Positions 9,369 through 17,928 of a DNA stretch of 64,000 nucleotides are shown one piece after another. Source of the DNA: Pararhizobium sp. IMCC3301 (GTDB lineage Bacteria > Pseudomonadota > Alphaproteobacteria > Rhizobiales > GCA-2746425). The stretch is taken from assembly GCF_030758315.1 (NCBI RefSeq), contig NZ_CP132336.1:2571001-2635000 (forward strand), written 5' to 3'. Numbering within the stretch: the first letter of the stretch is position 1; every line of letters starts with the position of its first letter. The translations under genes were made by a program, and so were the position numbers. Below the pieces are notes generated by a model that saw nothing but the letters and a program-made list of their open reading frames with translations, did no database searches and was not told the origin of the DNA.

Positions 9369-10743
9369 TTTCGCACTCAATTGGACGTTTCAACCGACCC
9401 TTCGTGATCTGAGCCAGTTCAGCAATACAGTAGAACCCTTGGCATCGGCCCATTGTGACACGCGTGCGGCGTTTCAGCCCCGACAGCGTAGCAGGCGGCA
9501 TCGGTCCATCCAGAACCCGCTCTATTTCACGCCGTGTGACAAGTTCACAATGACAAACAACACCACCATTGCCTGCCGTTTCCCAATCCCGGCCGTGATA
9601 ATTGGATAGCCGGTCAGCGTCGGGAATGACAGGATCAGACAGGGCCGTGAACTTCACGCCCCTCTGTGCAAGCAACCCTGTAACGTGACGCGCAATGCCA
9701 AGGGCAGAGCTTAGACCGGTAGACCGGATTCCGCCGACAGTGACAGCATTGCAACCCGCGTGCTGTCGGATTTGGTAATCTTGATGTTCGGTGGCTGGAC
9801 GCAAGCCGGCATAGTTCGCTGTAATTTCGCATTGCGCAAGCTCTGGAAGCATCGCGACAGCTTGGTCGCGCAGCGCCAGTAGCGCGTCGCGATCTGTAGA
9901 GGCATCTGTGCGGCTTTGTTGTTCCTCAGCCGTGGGCCCAACCAGAACATTGCCGAAGATCGTCCGGCATAAAACGACACCTTTTGTTGTCTTTGAGGGA
10001 ACCGGCAGGATGATTGACGAAACGAGTTCGGATGCGGGTTTGTCGAAAACGACGAACTGGCCTTTTCGGGGGGTAACGGTGAAATTTCGCTGGCCCATAA
10101 GTCGCTCATCAACGATATCGCCATACAGCCCTGCACAGTTTATGACATGGCTTGCGCAAAACTCGCCCGCCGTGGTGCGCAGGGTCCAGACCCCTTGCGC
10201 AAAGCTCCCTTCCGCAACCTCGGCTCCGGGCACCAGTTCGGCACCATTGGCAAGCGCCTGAAGGATATACATATGCGCTGAGGTCCAGGGGTCTATCAGG
10301 GACTCGCCCGGAACCTCAAACCCACCGTACAGGTTGGGCGCAAGTTTCGGTTCGCGCTGCGTGATCTGCTCGCGGCTCAGCATGGCGACGCTGGCAACAC
10401 CGTTGCGATGAGCTTTTTCGATCAGCGCTGGCAGCTGCGAAAGCTGATCCTCGTCCCATGCCAACACCATCGCACCGCATTTCAGGATCGGCAGCGACAG
10501 GGGTTCAGCAATGTCGAGGTATTCCCGGTAGCCAGCGTTGATGCATTGTTGTTCCAGCGATCCCGGTGGCGCGTCAAATCCGGTGTGCAAAATGGCGCTG
10601 TTACCTTTGGACGCTCCGTCCAGCACATCAAGAGATTTCTCGATCACCACAACACGAGCACCATCAAGGGTGAAGCGGCGAGCCATTGCACAACCGACCA
10701 CGCCTGCACCGATCACTGCGATATCATACGATTTAGACTGCAC
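9361..10743 (-). CDS. FAD-dependent glycerol-3-phosphate dehydrogenase-like oxidoreductase with C-terminal BFD [2Fe-2S] domain
   Basis: 460 residues. The DAO-type FAD fold starts at once (YDIAVIGAGVVGCAMARRF) and runs to about residue 370, with GNSAILHTGFDA near residue 48 and a C-terminal GIRSTGLSSALGIARHV motif. The last 70 residues are a BFD-like iron-sulfur domain: CHC near residue 393 and GRCQGFYC near 435 give the four cysteines. The same architecture occurs in anaerobic glycerol-3-phosphate dehydrogenase subunit A. First gene of the minus-strand operon; divergent from the deoR-TRAP operon. No GlpC-like third subunit is present, so the electron acceptor is unknown. Confidence 0.87.
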   Translation of the reverse strand: MQSKSYDIAVIGAGVVGCAMARRFTLDGARVVVIEKSLDVLDGASKGNSAILHTGFDAPPGSLEQQCINAGYREYLDIAEPLSLPILKCGAMVLAWDEDQLSQLPALIEKAHRNGVASVAMLSREQITQREPKLAPNLYGGFEVPGESLIDPWTSAHMYILQALANGAELVPGAEVAEGSFAQGVWTLRTTAGEFCASHVINCAGLYGDIVDERLMGQRNFTVTPRKGQFVVFDKPASELVSSIILPVPSKTTKGVVLCRTIFGNVLVGPTAEEQQSRTDASTDRDALLALRDQAVAMLPELAQCEITANYAGLRPATEHQDYQIRQHAGCNAVTVGGIRSTGLSSALGIARHVTGLLAQRGVKFTALSDPVIPDADRLSNYHGRDWETAGNGGVVCHCELVTRREIERVLDGPMPPATLSGLKRRTRVTMGRCQGFYCIAELAQITKGRLKRPIECEND

Positions 10744-10999
10744 AGCGCGTCCTGATAGCTCGGAGCCTTGGCCAACGGAATCTGATTAACTCCTCGGCCA
10801 CCTCTAGCGGCAATGTGCAGCAGGCATCGGGATTCAGCAAGTAAAATTCAGAGTATTGATCAATCGGTCATTTTTGTGTGTGAAAACTGATTTATAAGCC
10901 ATTGAAAACACTAACTATAATAAAAAAATAGACCAAATGGGCATAAAATTATGGACATAACTCGATACAGGGCTAGTCTGGTCGGTCAGGAGGGGTGGG
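10744..10999. promoter_or_regulatory. Divergent promoter region between the oxidoreductase operon and the DeoR-TRAP operon
   Basis: A 256-bp AT-rich gap separates two divergent operons. It holds a TTGATCAA palindrome near 10856 and runs of A/T around 10905-10950. A strong AGGAGG at 10988-10993 lies 6 bp before the GTG of the DeoR gene. DeoR proteins usually control such divergent catabolic operons, so operators are expected here, but I cannot define one with confidence. Confidence 0.4.
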
Positions 11000-11770
11000 G
11001 TGATACACAGCAAAACAATGCGGCCATCGGTCAGGCAGGCCGCAGTATTTGAAACGATCGAAAAGCGTGGCCGCGCGACGGTTGAACAGCTCGCCGAAAA
11101 ATTTGGTGCCTCGGTCGAGACGGTCCGCCGGGATCTGGGTGTCCTTGCCGCGGCCGGGCGCGTACGCAAGGTGTATGGCGGGGCGGTCAAGGTCAACATC
11201 GCCAATGAAGGATTATTCGAGGAACGCCTTGCCGCAAATACCCGTGCCAAACAGGAAATAGCAGAGAAGCTTTTGCATCAAGTGCGGCCGGGGCAATCAA
11301 TCATGATTGATACGGGGTCGACAACGCTGATCTGCATTAAGGCACTCATACGTCACCGCGATCTTACCGTGATTACAAATTCCACTCACATTGCGCAGGT
11401 TGTGGCGGCGGCCAGGAACGGCTCGCGTGCCATATTGCTTGGCGGGATCTATAGCGATAACAATGCCCAAACCATCGGCGCACAAACCTGCGCAGAGGTT
11501 CGCCGCATCAGAACCGACCACGTTATCCTTACAATCAGTGCTCTCGACAGTTCGGGGGCCTATGACTTTTCAGAGGATGAAGCACAGGTTGGCCGCGCTA
11601 TGATCGAAGGCGCAACTGCGCTTACTCTGGTGGCGGACGGCTCAAAGCTCGGAAGAGCCTCAACATTCCGGATTTGTGAGTTGACTCAAATTAAAAACGT
11701 CATTCTCAATGTCACGCCCGCACCTGAGCTGAAGGCCGCACTCATTGCCGCTGATGTAAATATCGTGTGA
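11000..11770 (+). CDS. DeoR/GlpR-family transcriptional regulator
   Basis: 256 residues. The N-terminal winged helix has the DeoR pattern (ETIEKRGRATVEQLAEKFGAS, then ETVRRDLGVLAAAGRVRKVYGGA). The effector domain has the sugar-phosphate binding pattern MIDTGSTT and the conserved ILLGG. I chose the GTG at 11000 because AGGAGG sits 6 bp upstream; the ATG at 11018 has no such site. It probably represses both this TRAP operon and the divergent kinase/oxidoreductase operon, with a phosphorylated polyol as inducer. The stop overlaps a possible GTG start of the next gene. Confidence 0.9.
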   Translation: MIHSKTMRPSVRQAAVFETIEKRGRATVEQLAEKFGASVETVRRDLGVLAAAGRVRKVYGGAVKVNIANEGLFEERLAANTRAKQEIAEKLLHQVRPGQSIMIDTGSTTLICIKALIRHRDLTVITNSTHIAQVVAAARNGSRAILLGGIYSDNNAQTIGAQTCAEVRRIRTDHVILTISALDSSGAYDFSEDEAQVGRAMIEGATALTLVADGSKLGRASTFRICELTQIKNVILNVTPAPELKAALIAADVNIV

Positions 11771-11787
11771 ACAAGGAAATTTGGAAC

Positions 11788-12297
11788 GTGCACCGATTTG
11801 CCAGAACCTATGTCAGAACTGTTGACCGCTTCAATCGGTTCATAGGGCGCATGATGATGTATGGCCTCTTTGTCATGGTCGCGATTCTGCTTTGGTCGTC
11901 ACTGTCAAAGGTCTTGTTCACCGTTCCGGCCTTCTGGACCCTGGAAGTGGCGCAATTTGCCCTCGTCGCCTATTATCTGGTTGGCGGTCCCTATTCGATC
12001 CAGCTCGGCTCCAACGTGCGCATGGATCTGTTTTACGGGTCGTGGAGCGACCGCAAAAAGGCCTGGGTGGACAGCTTTACGGTACTGCTGTTGATGTTCT
12101 ATCTGATCGTGCTGCTCTATGGCGGCCTCGATTCAATATCCTATTCCATCCAGTATCAGGAACGCAGCCCCAGCTTGTGGCGACCGCTGATGTGGCCTGT
12201 CAAGGCGGTGATGTGTTTTGGCATCTTTCTGATGCTGCTCCAATCCATATCCGAGTTGATAAAAGACATCGCGAAAATCCGTGGGGAAGTGCTTTAA
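11788..12297 (+). CDS. TRAP transporter small permease subunit (DctQ type)
   Basis: About 169 residues with four predicted membrane helices (residues about 23-45, 58-75, 95-115, 135-155), the standard DctQ layout. The motif GGPYSIQLGSNVRMDLFYG is typical of the family. Two in-frame GTG codons can start it: 11767, overlapping the regulator's stop, or 11788. I favour 11788 because AAGGAA lies about 9 bp upstream. It pairs with the large permease that follows with a one-base overlap (TAATG). Confidence 0.88.
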   Translation: MHRFARTYVRTVDRFNRFIGRMMMYGLFVMVAILLWSSLSKVLFTVPAFWTLEVAQFALVAYYLVGGPYSIQLGSNVRMDLFYGSWSDRKKAWVDSFTVLLLMFYLIVLLYGGLDSISYSIQYQERSPSLWRPLMWPVKAVMCFGIFLMLLQSISELIKDIAKIRGEVL

Positions 12298-13619
12298 TGT
12301 CCTACGAGCTTATCGCGTTTTTGATGTTTGCCTCGATGATGCTGATGCTGATCACCGGACAAAGAGTCTTTGCAGCCATCGGCGGGATTGCTGCCATTGC
12401 CAGCCTTTTTCTCTGGGGGGCCGGTGGTTCTGACATTCCATTTGCAGCCGCCATGAAGGTGATGAAGTGGTACCCGCTGCTGACGCTGCCCATGTTCATA
12501 TTCATGGGGTATGTGTTGAGCGAAAGCCGTATCGCTGATGATCTTTACAAGATGTTCCATGTCTGGATGGGGCCGGTCAACGGCGGGCTTGCGATTGGAA
12601 CCATCGGATTAATGGTGCTGATTTCCGCAATGAACGGGCTGAGCGTGGCGGGTATGGCCATAGGGGCAACCGTCGCTCTGCCGGAGCTTCTTAGACGCAA
12701 TTACGACAAGCGCATGGTGACGGGGGTGATCCAGGCAGGCTCCTCTTTGGGGATACTTGTGCCGCCCTCCGTCGTTCTGGTGCTGTATGCGATGATTGCG
12801 CGTCAGCCGGTCGGGCAGCTTTGGCTTGCCGGAGTGTTCCCCGGCCTGATGATGGCCGCGCTTTTCATCCTTTACATCTATATCCGCTGCAAATTTCAGC
12901 CAGAACTTGGACCCGCTCTCAAAGACGCCGACCGCGATATTACGCGCGCGGAAAAATACCGGCTGTTGCTGGCTGGCCTTCTGCCCGTGATTATCTTTGT
13001 CTGCATGATGTTTCCTTTCCTGAAAGGCTGGACCAGCCTTGTGGAAAGCTCTGCAATCGGGGCGATGACCGCCTTTGTGGCAGCAGTGCTGAAGGGGCGC
13101 ATGACGCGTGAGGTTTTCGAGGTTTCCGTGCGTGAAACCCTGGCGATTTCGTGCATGTTCATGTGGATTGTGCTGGCGGCGCTGGCCTTTGGGGCGGTCT
13201 TTGATGGCTTGGGCGCGGTAAAGGCGATCGAGGGGCTGTTTACAGACAAGCTGCACCTGAACCCTTGGGTCATCCTGATCCTGATGCAACTCAGCTTTAT
13301 CATTATGGGCACCTTCCTTGATGACACTGCCATGCTGGTGATAGTGGCGCCGCTTTATGTGCCCTTGGTCGGTGCGCTTGGTTTTGACTTGATCTGGTAT
13401 GGCATTCTTTACACGATCACCACGCAGATCGCCTATATGACGCCGCCCTTCGGCTATAATCTGTTCCTGATGCGCGCCATGGCCCCGCCCGAGATCAGCA
13501 TCAAAGATATCTATACATCCATCGTTCCGTTCGTTCTTGTGATGGTTATCGCCCTTATCCTGATCATGGTCTTTCCGAATATCGCGATGTGGCTTCCCAA
13601 TTATGTCTATGGGCGCTAA
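12297..13619 (+). CDS. TRAP transporter large permease subunit (DctM type)
   Basis: A 440-residue, highly hydrophobic protein with about 12 membrane helices. Conserved DctM stretches include MFIFMGYVLSES near residue 62, the substrate/ion region SLGILVPPSVVLVLYAMI near 148, and GTFLDDTAMLVI near 338. It forms the ion-coupled translocation channel (usually sodium) with DctQ. The start ATG overlaps the DctQ stop by one base. Full length for the family. Confidence 0.93.
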   Translation: MSYELIAFLMFASMMLMLITGQRVFAAIGGIAAIASLFLWGAGGSDIPFAAAMKVMKWYPLLTLPMFIFMGYVLSESRIADDLYKMFHVWMGPVNGGLAIGTIGLMVLISAMNGLSVAGMAIGATVALPELLRRNYDKRMVTGVIQAGSSLGILVPPSVVLVLYAMIARQPVGQLWLAGVFPGLMMAALFILYIYIRCKFQPELGPALKDADRDITRAEKYRLLLAGLLPVIIFVCMMFPFLKGWTSLVESSAIGAMTAFVAAVLKGRMTREVFEVSVRETLAISCMFMWIVLAALAFGAVFDGLGAVKAIEGLFTDKLHLNPWVILILMQLSFIIMGTFLDDTAMLVIVAPLYVPLVGALGFDLIWYGILYTITTQIAYMTPPFGYNLFLMRAMAPPEISIKDIYTSIVPFVLVMVIALILIMVFPNIAMWLPNYVYGR

Positions 13620-13686
13620 CAATATTCCCTTCAGCAACAGTTCAACAGGCAAGAAAACGCAAAAATGTCCAACAAAGGAGAGTGAC

Positions 13687-14730
13687 ATGACTTCCAGAAG
13701 AAAGTTCTTGACCACAGCCGGCATTGGCAGTGTGGCAGCTTTAACGGCACCAAGCATTGTAAAGGCTCAAGCACCCATCAAATGGCGCATGCAAACCTAT
13801 TCCGGCGCGCCTCTCGGGGCCCATGTCATCAAGCCGCAGATCGAAGCCTTCAACAAGGCGGCGAATGGCGAAATGGAAATCGAACTGTTCTACGCTGACC
13901 AGCTTGTGCCAACGAGCGAGCTGTTCCGCGCTGTGCAGAACGGCACGCTTGACGCGATCCAGTCGGATGACGCCACCATGGCCTCCCCCGCCGATGTCGC
14001 GGATTTCGGGGGATATTTCCCGTTTTCCACGCGCTACAGCCTTGATATGCCTGTTTTGTTTCAGCGTTACGGCCTGAACGAAATCTGGAAAGAGGCTTAT
14101 GACGAAATCGAAGGCGTGGAATGGCTTGGCGCGGGTGCTTGGGATCCATTGCACATCTTTACGGTCAACAAGCCGATCCGGTCGGTCAAGGACATGGCCG
14201 GGCTGAAAGTCTTTGGCGTGCCGACCGCGGGGCGGTTCCTGTCTCGTTATGGTCTGATCCCGGTCACTATTCCCTGGGAAGATGTTGAAGTCGCGATGCA
14301 GACCGGCGAATTGGACGGCGTTGCATGGTGCGGCTTTACCGAGGCTTACGAGGTTGGCTGGGCAGATATCTGCAATTACGGCTTGCTCAACAACGTCACC
14401 GGTGCTTGGTGCGGGTCGTATTTTGCAAACACCGACAGCTGGGCAAAAGTTCCGCCACATCTGCAAGAGCTGTTCCGGATGTCCATGGATCAGTCGCATT
14501 ACTATCGCCAGGTCTGGTACTGGGGTGGCGAGGCCGCTCTGCGTGTGAACGGCGAAAAACTTGAACTGACCACTATCCCGGCCGAAGAATGGGATGGCGT
14601 TGTCGCCGATGCTGCGAGTTTCTGGGATGAACTGGCAGCGACCAATGACCGCGCCGCACGAGTTGTGGAAATATTCAAAAAGTATCAGGATGTCATGGAA
14701 AAGGCCGGCGTTCCCTATCGTTATTCTTGA
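13687..14730 (+). CDS. TRAP transporter periplasmic substrate-binding protein (DctP type)
   Basis: A 347-residue periplasmic binding protein. A twin-arginine-like leader (MTSRRKFLTTAGIGSVAALT) ends near IVKAQA. The DctP fold shows the family arginine/Gly region KDMAGLKVFGVPTAG near residue 175 and WEDVEVAMQTGELDGV near 198. AAAGGAG precedes ATG 13687. It delivers the substrate to the QM permease. Aromatic-rich C-terminal features (YYRQVWYWGG) are shared with TRAP proteins that bind organic acids as well as polyols, so the ligand is not settled. Last gene of the operon, followed by a strong hairpin. Confidence 0.92.
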   Translation: MTSRRKFLTTAGIGSVAALTAPSIVKAQAPIKWRMQTYSGAPLGAHVIKPQIEAFNKAANGEMEIELFYADQLVPTSELFRAVQNGTLDAIQSDDATMASPADVADFGGYFPFSTRYSLDMPVLFQRYGLNEIWKEAYDEIEGVEWLGAGAWDPLHIFTVNKPIRSVKDMAGLKVFGVPTAGRFLSRYGLIPVTIPWEDVEVAMQTGELDGVAWCGFTEAYEVGWADICNYGLLNNVTGAWCGSYFANTDSWAKVPPHLQELFRMSMDQSHYYRQVWYWGGEAALRVNGEKLELTTIPAEEWDGVVADAASFWDELAATNDRAARVVEIFKKYQDVMEKAGVPYRYS

Positions 14731-14736
14731 TTAAAC

Positions 14737-14768
14737 AATGCCTGGCGAATTCTTGTTCGCCAGGCATT
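14737..14768 (+). terminator. Hairpin terminator of the TRAP operon
   Basis: A perfect 13-bp inverted repeat, AATGCCTGGCGAA (14737-14749) and TTCGCCAGGCATT (14756-14768), around a 6-nt loop, starting 7 bp after the DctP stop. There is no immediate T-run, so it may stabilise the mRNA end rather than be a fully intrinsic terminator. Confidence 0.7.
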
Positions 14769-14804
14769 CACACGCATGCTTTTCGCGCAGTATATTGCCG
14801 ACGC

Positions 14805-14975
14805 TAGGCGATAGTTATCGCCATTTAATTCCAGGATTTTCACATGGCGGCGTGAGAACACCTCGAATAGCAACTCCGCTCCCCTTGTCGCCGACAAGGG
14901 GACGTATTCCAGTCCGCCGATGGTCCGCAGATTAAACCGGGCAAGCTGTTTCTGCGGCTTCAACCGACGTTGCAC
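14805..14975 (-). pseudogene. Decayed IS21-family IstB ATPase fragment with internal deletion
   Basis: The minus-strand frame reads KQLARFNL, then EYVPLSATRGAELLFEVFSRR, then directly HVKILELNGDNYRL. These match two separate parts of IstB helper ATPases (Walker B region LGYVPLSxTGAELLFEVFSQR, and the C-terminal HVHILEMNGxSYRL). About 35 residues that normally lie between them are missing, and an extra Arg interrupts SATG. No istA, terminal repeats or start is left, so this is a relic of an old insertion between the TRAP and ABC clusters. Confidence 0.8.
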
Positions 14976-15034
14976 GTCACTGGCCTCAAGCTTCATCGCT
15001 CCGATGAGACCCGGACCACCTCCAAACGAAATTC

Positions 15035-15775
15035 TCAGGCCATCTCGATAGCGCCGGTAATCAGGCCGGTGACTTCCTCGGGAGATGTTTCGGCCACCGG
15101 TTTGTCAGCGACTTTGGTTCCGCGTCGCAAGACCACCACCCGGTCGCAGACCGCAAATACGTCGGGCATTCTGTGGCTGATGAGTATCACCGCGAGCCCC
15201 GCGCCTTGCAGACGCCGGATCAGGTCCAGCACTTCGGCAACCTGCCTGACACTGATAGCGGCGGTCGGTTCGTCCATAATAACGATATTGGGCTTTGACA
15301 GCCGGGTTCGGGCAATTGCAACTGCCTGTCTTTGCCCACCCGACATCTGGCGGACCAGGTCCCTCGGCCGGGTCTCGGATTTGAGATCGGCAAACAGCTC
15401 AGCAGACCGTTCGTTCATTGCAGTACGGTTGAGAAAGCTGAAGGGACCCGCCTTGCGCACAATTTCACGGCCGAGAAAGACATTCATCGATGCCGTGAGA
15501 TTGTCGCACAAGGCAAGGTCCTGATGGACGACTTCAATGCCGGCATCGCGGGCTTCTCGCGGGCGACCAAAAGTCACTGTTTTGCCGTCAAGGCGGATTG
15601 TTCCAGATGTCGGGGGAAAACTGCCTGCAATGATTTTGATCAGCGTGGATTTGCCCGCTCCATTGTCGCCCATCAACCCCAGGACCTGGCCCCGCTCCAG
15701 CTTGATATCGACGCCAGCCAGAGCGTGAATACCGCCAAAGTTTTTGGTGATGCCGGTCAGTTCGAGGATACTCAT
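15035..15775 (-). CDS. Sugar ABC transporter ATP-binding protein, single-domain (FrcA-like)
   Basis: 246 residues; one ABC domain rather than the fused pair of RbsA. Walker A is GDNGAGKST (residue about 37), the signature is MSGGQRQAVAIAR and Walker B is IVIMDEPTAA, followed by the H-loop ISHRM. The single-domain form with binding-protein and permease genes in this order resembles the rhizobial fructose transporter frcBCA, hence a sugar importer. I start at the second of two adjacent ATGs (15775), where AAGGAA has better spacing. Last gene of the three-gene operon; no kinase gene follows, unlike frc. Confidence 0.88.
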   Translation of the reverse strand: MSILELTGITKNFGGIHALAGVDIKLERGQVLGLMGDNGAGKSTLIKIIAGSFPPTSGTIRLDGKTVTFGRPREARDAGIEVVHQDLALCDNLTASMNVFLGREIVRKAGPFSFLNRTAMNERSAELFADLKSETRPRDLVRQMSGGQRQAVAIARTRLSKPNIVIMDEPTAAISVRQVAEVLDLIRRLQGAGLAVILISHRMPDVFAVCDRVVVLRRGTKVADKPVAETSPEEVTGLITGAIEMA

Positions 15776-15830
15776 CATGCCATTCCTTATGCTGGCCCTA
15801 TGCCCGCCCCATGCCGGTCCTATGCCCGTG

Positions 15831-16880
15831 CTAAGCCCGACTCCGCGATGCGGCATATTGATCGAAGGCAACTGCTGCGATGAGGATCAGACCAATGACA
15901 ATTTGCTGCACAAACGAAGATACATTCATCAAGACCAGGCCATTTCGCAGAACGCCGATCAGAAGCGCTCCGACGACGGTACCGAAAATGCTGCCCACTC
16001 CGCCAAACAGCGAGGTGCCACCTATGACCACGGCGGCGATCACGTCGAGTTCCAGCCCCATTCCCGCAACGGCTTCAGCCGAGTTCAATCGCGCCGACAG
16101 CAGAAATGACGCCAGGCCACAGAAGAATCCTACGATCACATAGACCATGAACGTAACCCGGCGTGTGTTGACTCCATTCAGATCCGAAGCAGCCGCATTT
16201 CCGCCGACTGAATAGACGTGCAAACCGAAGCGGGTATGTTTGAGCACAACATGCGCTATTGCGGCAGCTAAAAAAAACAGGATCACTGGCACCGGTATGC
16301 TACCGATGCGCCCCTGGCCCCACCAGGTATACTCCGGGCTGAAGCCGCTGATCGGACCACCACCTGAAAACAGCAGGGCAGCCCCGCGAAACACACTCAG
16401 ACCGCCAAGTGTGACCACGAATGCAGGTACTTTAAGTCTGGTGATTGCCAGCCCCTGGAGTGCACCGCCAACTATTCCCACCGCAATTGCCGCAAGAACT
16501 GCATAGATGACCGGGTTGCCTGTCGCTGCATCCGCACCAATCGCGAAACGGTTATCCAGCCCACCCTTGGAAACATAGGCGCCAACCAACCCCGCAAGGG
16601 CCACCAGAGAGCCCACCGAGAGATCGATACCTGCGGTCAGGATCACGAATGTCATACCGATAGCGATCAGACCGGAAATCGAAACCTGGCGCAGAACGTT
16701 CAGCAGGTTCAGGGGATGCAGGAAATTGGGCTGAAGCAGTGCGAAGACCAGGATGAGCCCAAGCAGAAAAATCGGGGCAGCATATCTTGCCGCAAGCCCA
16801 AACCAGTCAGTTCCGTTGTCCGGTTCTGTCTCGCCAGTTGTGTTGTCTGAATTCATACGCCTGCCCGGAAGGTCCGTCAT
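15831..16880 (-). CDS. Sugar ABC transporter permease (RbsC/FrcC family)
   Basis: 349 residues with about ten membrane helices in the BPD_transp_2 fold. The hallmark ILTAGIDLSVGSLVALAG lies near residue 80 and the GLELDVIAAVVIGGTSLFGG motif near 275. The first 25 residues are polar and variable, and an alternative ATG at 16856 would remove eight of them. It forms the sugar channel for the ATPase and binding protein around it. Confidence 0.93.
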   Translation of the reverse strand: MTDLPGRRMNSDNTTGETEPDNGTDWFGLAARYAAPIFLLGLILVFALLQPNFLHPLNLLNVLRQVSISGLIAIGMTFVILTAGIDLSVGSLVALAGLVGAYVSKGGLDNRFAIGADAATGNPVIYAVLAAIAVGIVGGALQGLAITRLKVPAFVVTLGGLSVFRGAALLFSGGGPISGFSPEYTWWGQGRIGSIPVPVILFFLAAAIAHVVLKHTRFGLHVYSVGGNAAASDLNGVNTRRVTFMVYVIVGFFCGLASFLLSARLNSAEAVAGMGLELDVIAAVVIGGTSLFGGVGSIFGTVVGALLIGVLRNGLVLMNVSSFVQQIVIGLILIAAVAFDQYAASRSRA

Positions 16881-16941
16881 CAGTAACGATCAAGGCCCAC
16901 CACCTTGTTCCGGCGGCGGGCCCGTTACTTGCCAAGTGAAG

Positions 16942-17889
16942 TCAGTTCAGTTCCGAAAGACGTTCGGCCTTGTCGATGTTGTCCTTGGTAATCGCGAACG
17001 GTTCAAGCAGAACCAACGGCTCGGGCTTCGTTCCGTCGCGCAGGTATTTGACCAGCGCCTGAAGTGCAAGACGGCTCTGACCACCTGGCGACTGTTCGAT
17101 TGTTGCGGTTAAACCGCCGTCACGCACACTTGCCAGAGCCTCAGGCAGCGCATCAAATCCAAGGATTGCAATATCGAGGCCTTGCTCCTGGATGACCTGC
17201 AGGGCGCCAAGCGCCATGTCATCATTGGCTGCAACAATGACATCGGGAGGCGAGTCAAGTCCGGCCAGTATCGATTCCGTGACGCTCGCACCCTCTTCCC
17301 GGGCAAAGTTTGCAGTCTGTTCCGCAACGAAAACATATTTGTCCGACATCGAATCCAGGATGTTGTGAACGCCTTTGTTGCGGTCGATGGCCGGGCTCGC
17401 TCCAGGTTGACCCTGAAGATTGACGATGCTCGCCCCGTCAGGGAAGAGTTTGATGATCAGATTTGCCTGTGCCTCGCCACCGATCACGTTATCAGCGCCC
17501 ACATGGCCAAGCACACCCTCGACACCATCGACGCGCCGGTCGATGGTCATGACTGGAATTCCAGCATCGATCACCTGTTTAACACCAGGAGCCAGAGCGA
17601 CGGAATCAAGCGGGCTGATAACCACACCGCTGACCTGGTTGATGATTGCCGCCTCAAGATCGGCTGTCTGTTTGGGCGCCGAGTTCTGGCCATCCTGGTT
17701 GATGATTTCAATGCCGCCGAGTGCTTCTGCTTCGGCGTTAAGCGCATTTTGCATATGAACAAAGAATGGAAATCCGAGGCTCGGCATCGAGGTGACGATC
17801 TTCAATTCCTGCGCCTGAACCGGAGCCGTTGAAATTATCGCGGCGGCGAGTGCCGCAACAATTCCGGATGCAATTCGAAATTTTGTCAT
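16942..17889 (-). CDS. Sugar ABC transporter substrate-binding protein (Peripla_BP_4)
   Basis: A 315-residue periplasmic protein with a signal peptide (MTKFRIASGIVAALAAAI, cleavage near VQAQE). The type I periplasmic binding fold shows QTADLEAAIINQVSGVVISP, GIPVMTIDRRVDGV and VIVAANDDMALGALQVI, as in ribose/fructose-binding proteins. First gene of the operon; a GGGAG site precedes the start, and a 19-bp palindrome lies about 20 bp upstream. The sugar is probably a hexose or pentose, which the sequence alone cannot resolve. Confidence 0.92.
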   Translation of the reverse strand: MTKFRIASGIVAALAAAIISTAPVQAQELKIVTSMPSLGFPFFVHMQNALNAEAEALGGIEIINQDGQNSAPKQTADLEAAIINQVSGVVISPLDSVALAPGVKQVIDAGIPVMTIDRRVDGVEGVLGHVGADNVIGGEAQANLIIKLFPDGASIVNLQGQPGASPAIDRNKGVHNILDSMSDKYVFVAEQTANFAREEGASVTESILAGLDSPPDVIVAANDDMALGALQVIQEQGLDIAILGFDALPEALASVRDGGLTATIEQSPGGQSRLALQALVKYLRDGTKPEPLVLLEPFAITKDNIDKAERLSELN

Positions 17890-17909
17890 TTTTTTCTCCC
17901 AGAAAACAG

Positions 17910-17928
17910 AGACTATTAAATATAGTCT
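17910..17928. promoter_or_regulatory. Palindromic operator candidate upstream of the sugar-binding protein gene
   Basis: AGACTAT-TAAAT-ATAGTCT, a perfect 7-bp inverted repeat with a 5-bp spacer, ending 20 bp before the start codon. Its size and place fit a repressor site for the sugar ABC operon. No LacI- or GntR-type gene adjoins it, so the protein that would bind is unknown. Confidence 0.55.

Noticed and set aside
12609-13757. 382-codon reverse frame opposite the TRAP large permease
   Set aside because: It is the antisense of a clear DctM gene, rich in His, Gln and Arg, with no family pattern; a frame shadow of GC-rich coding DNA.
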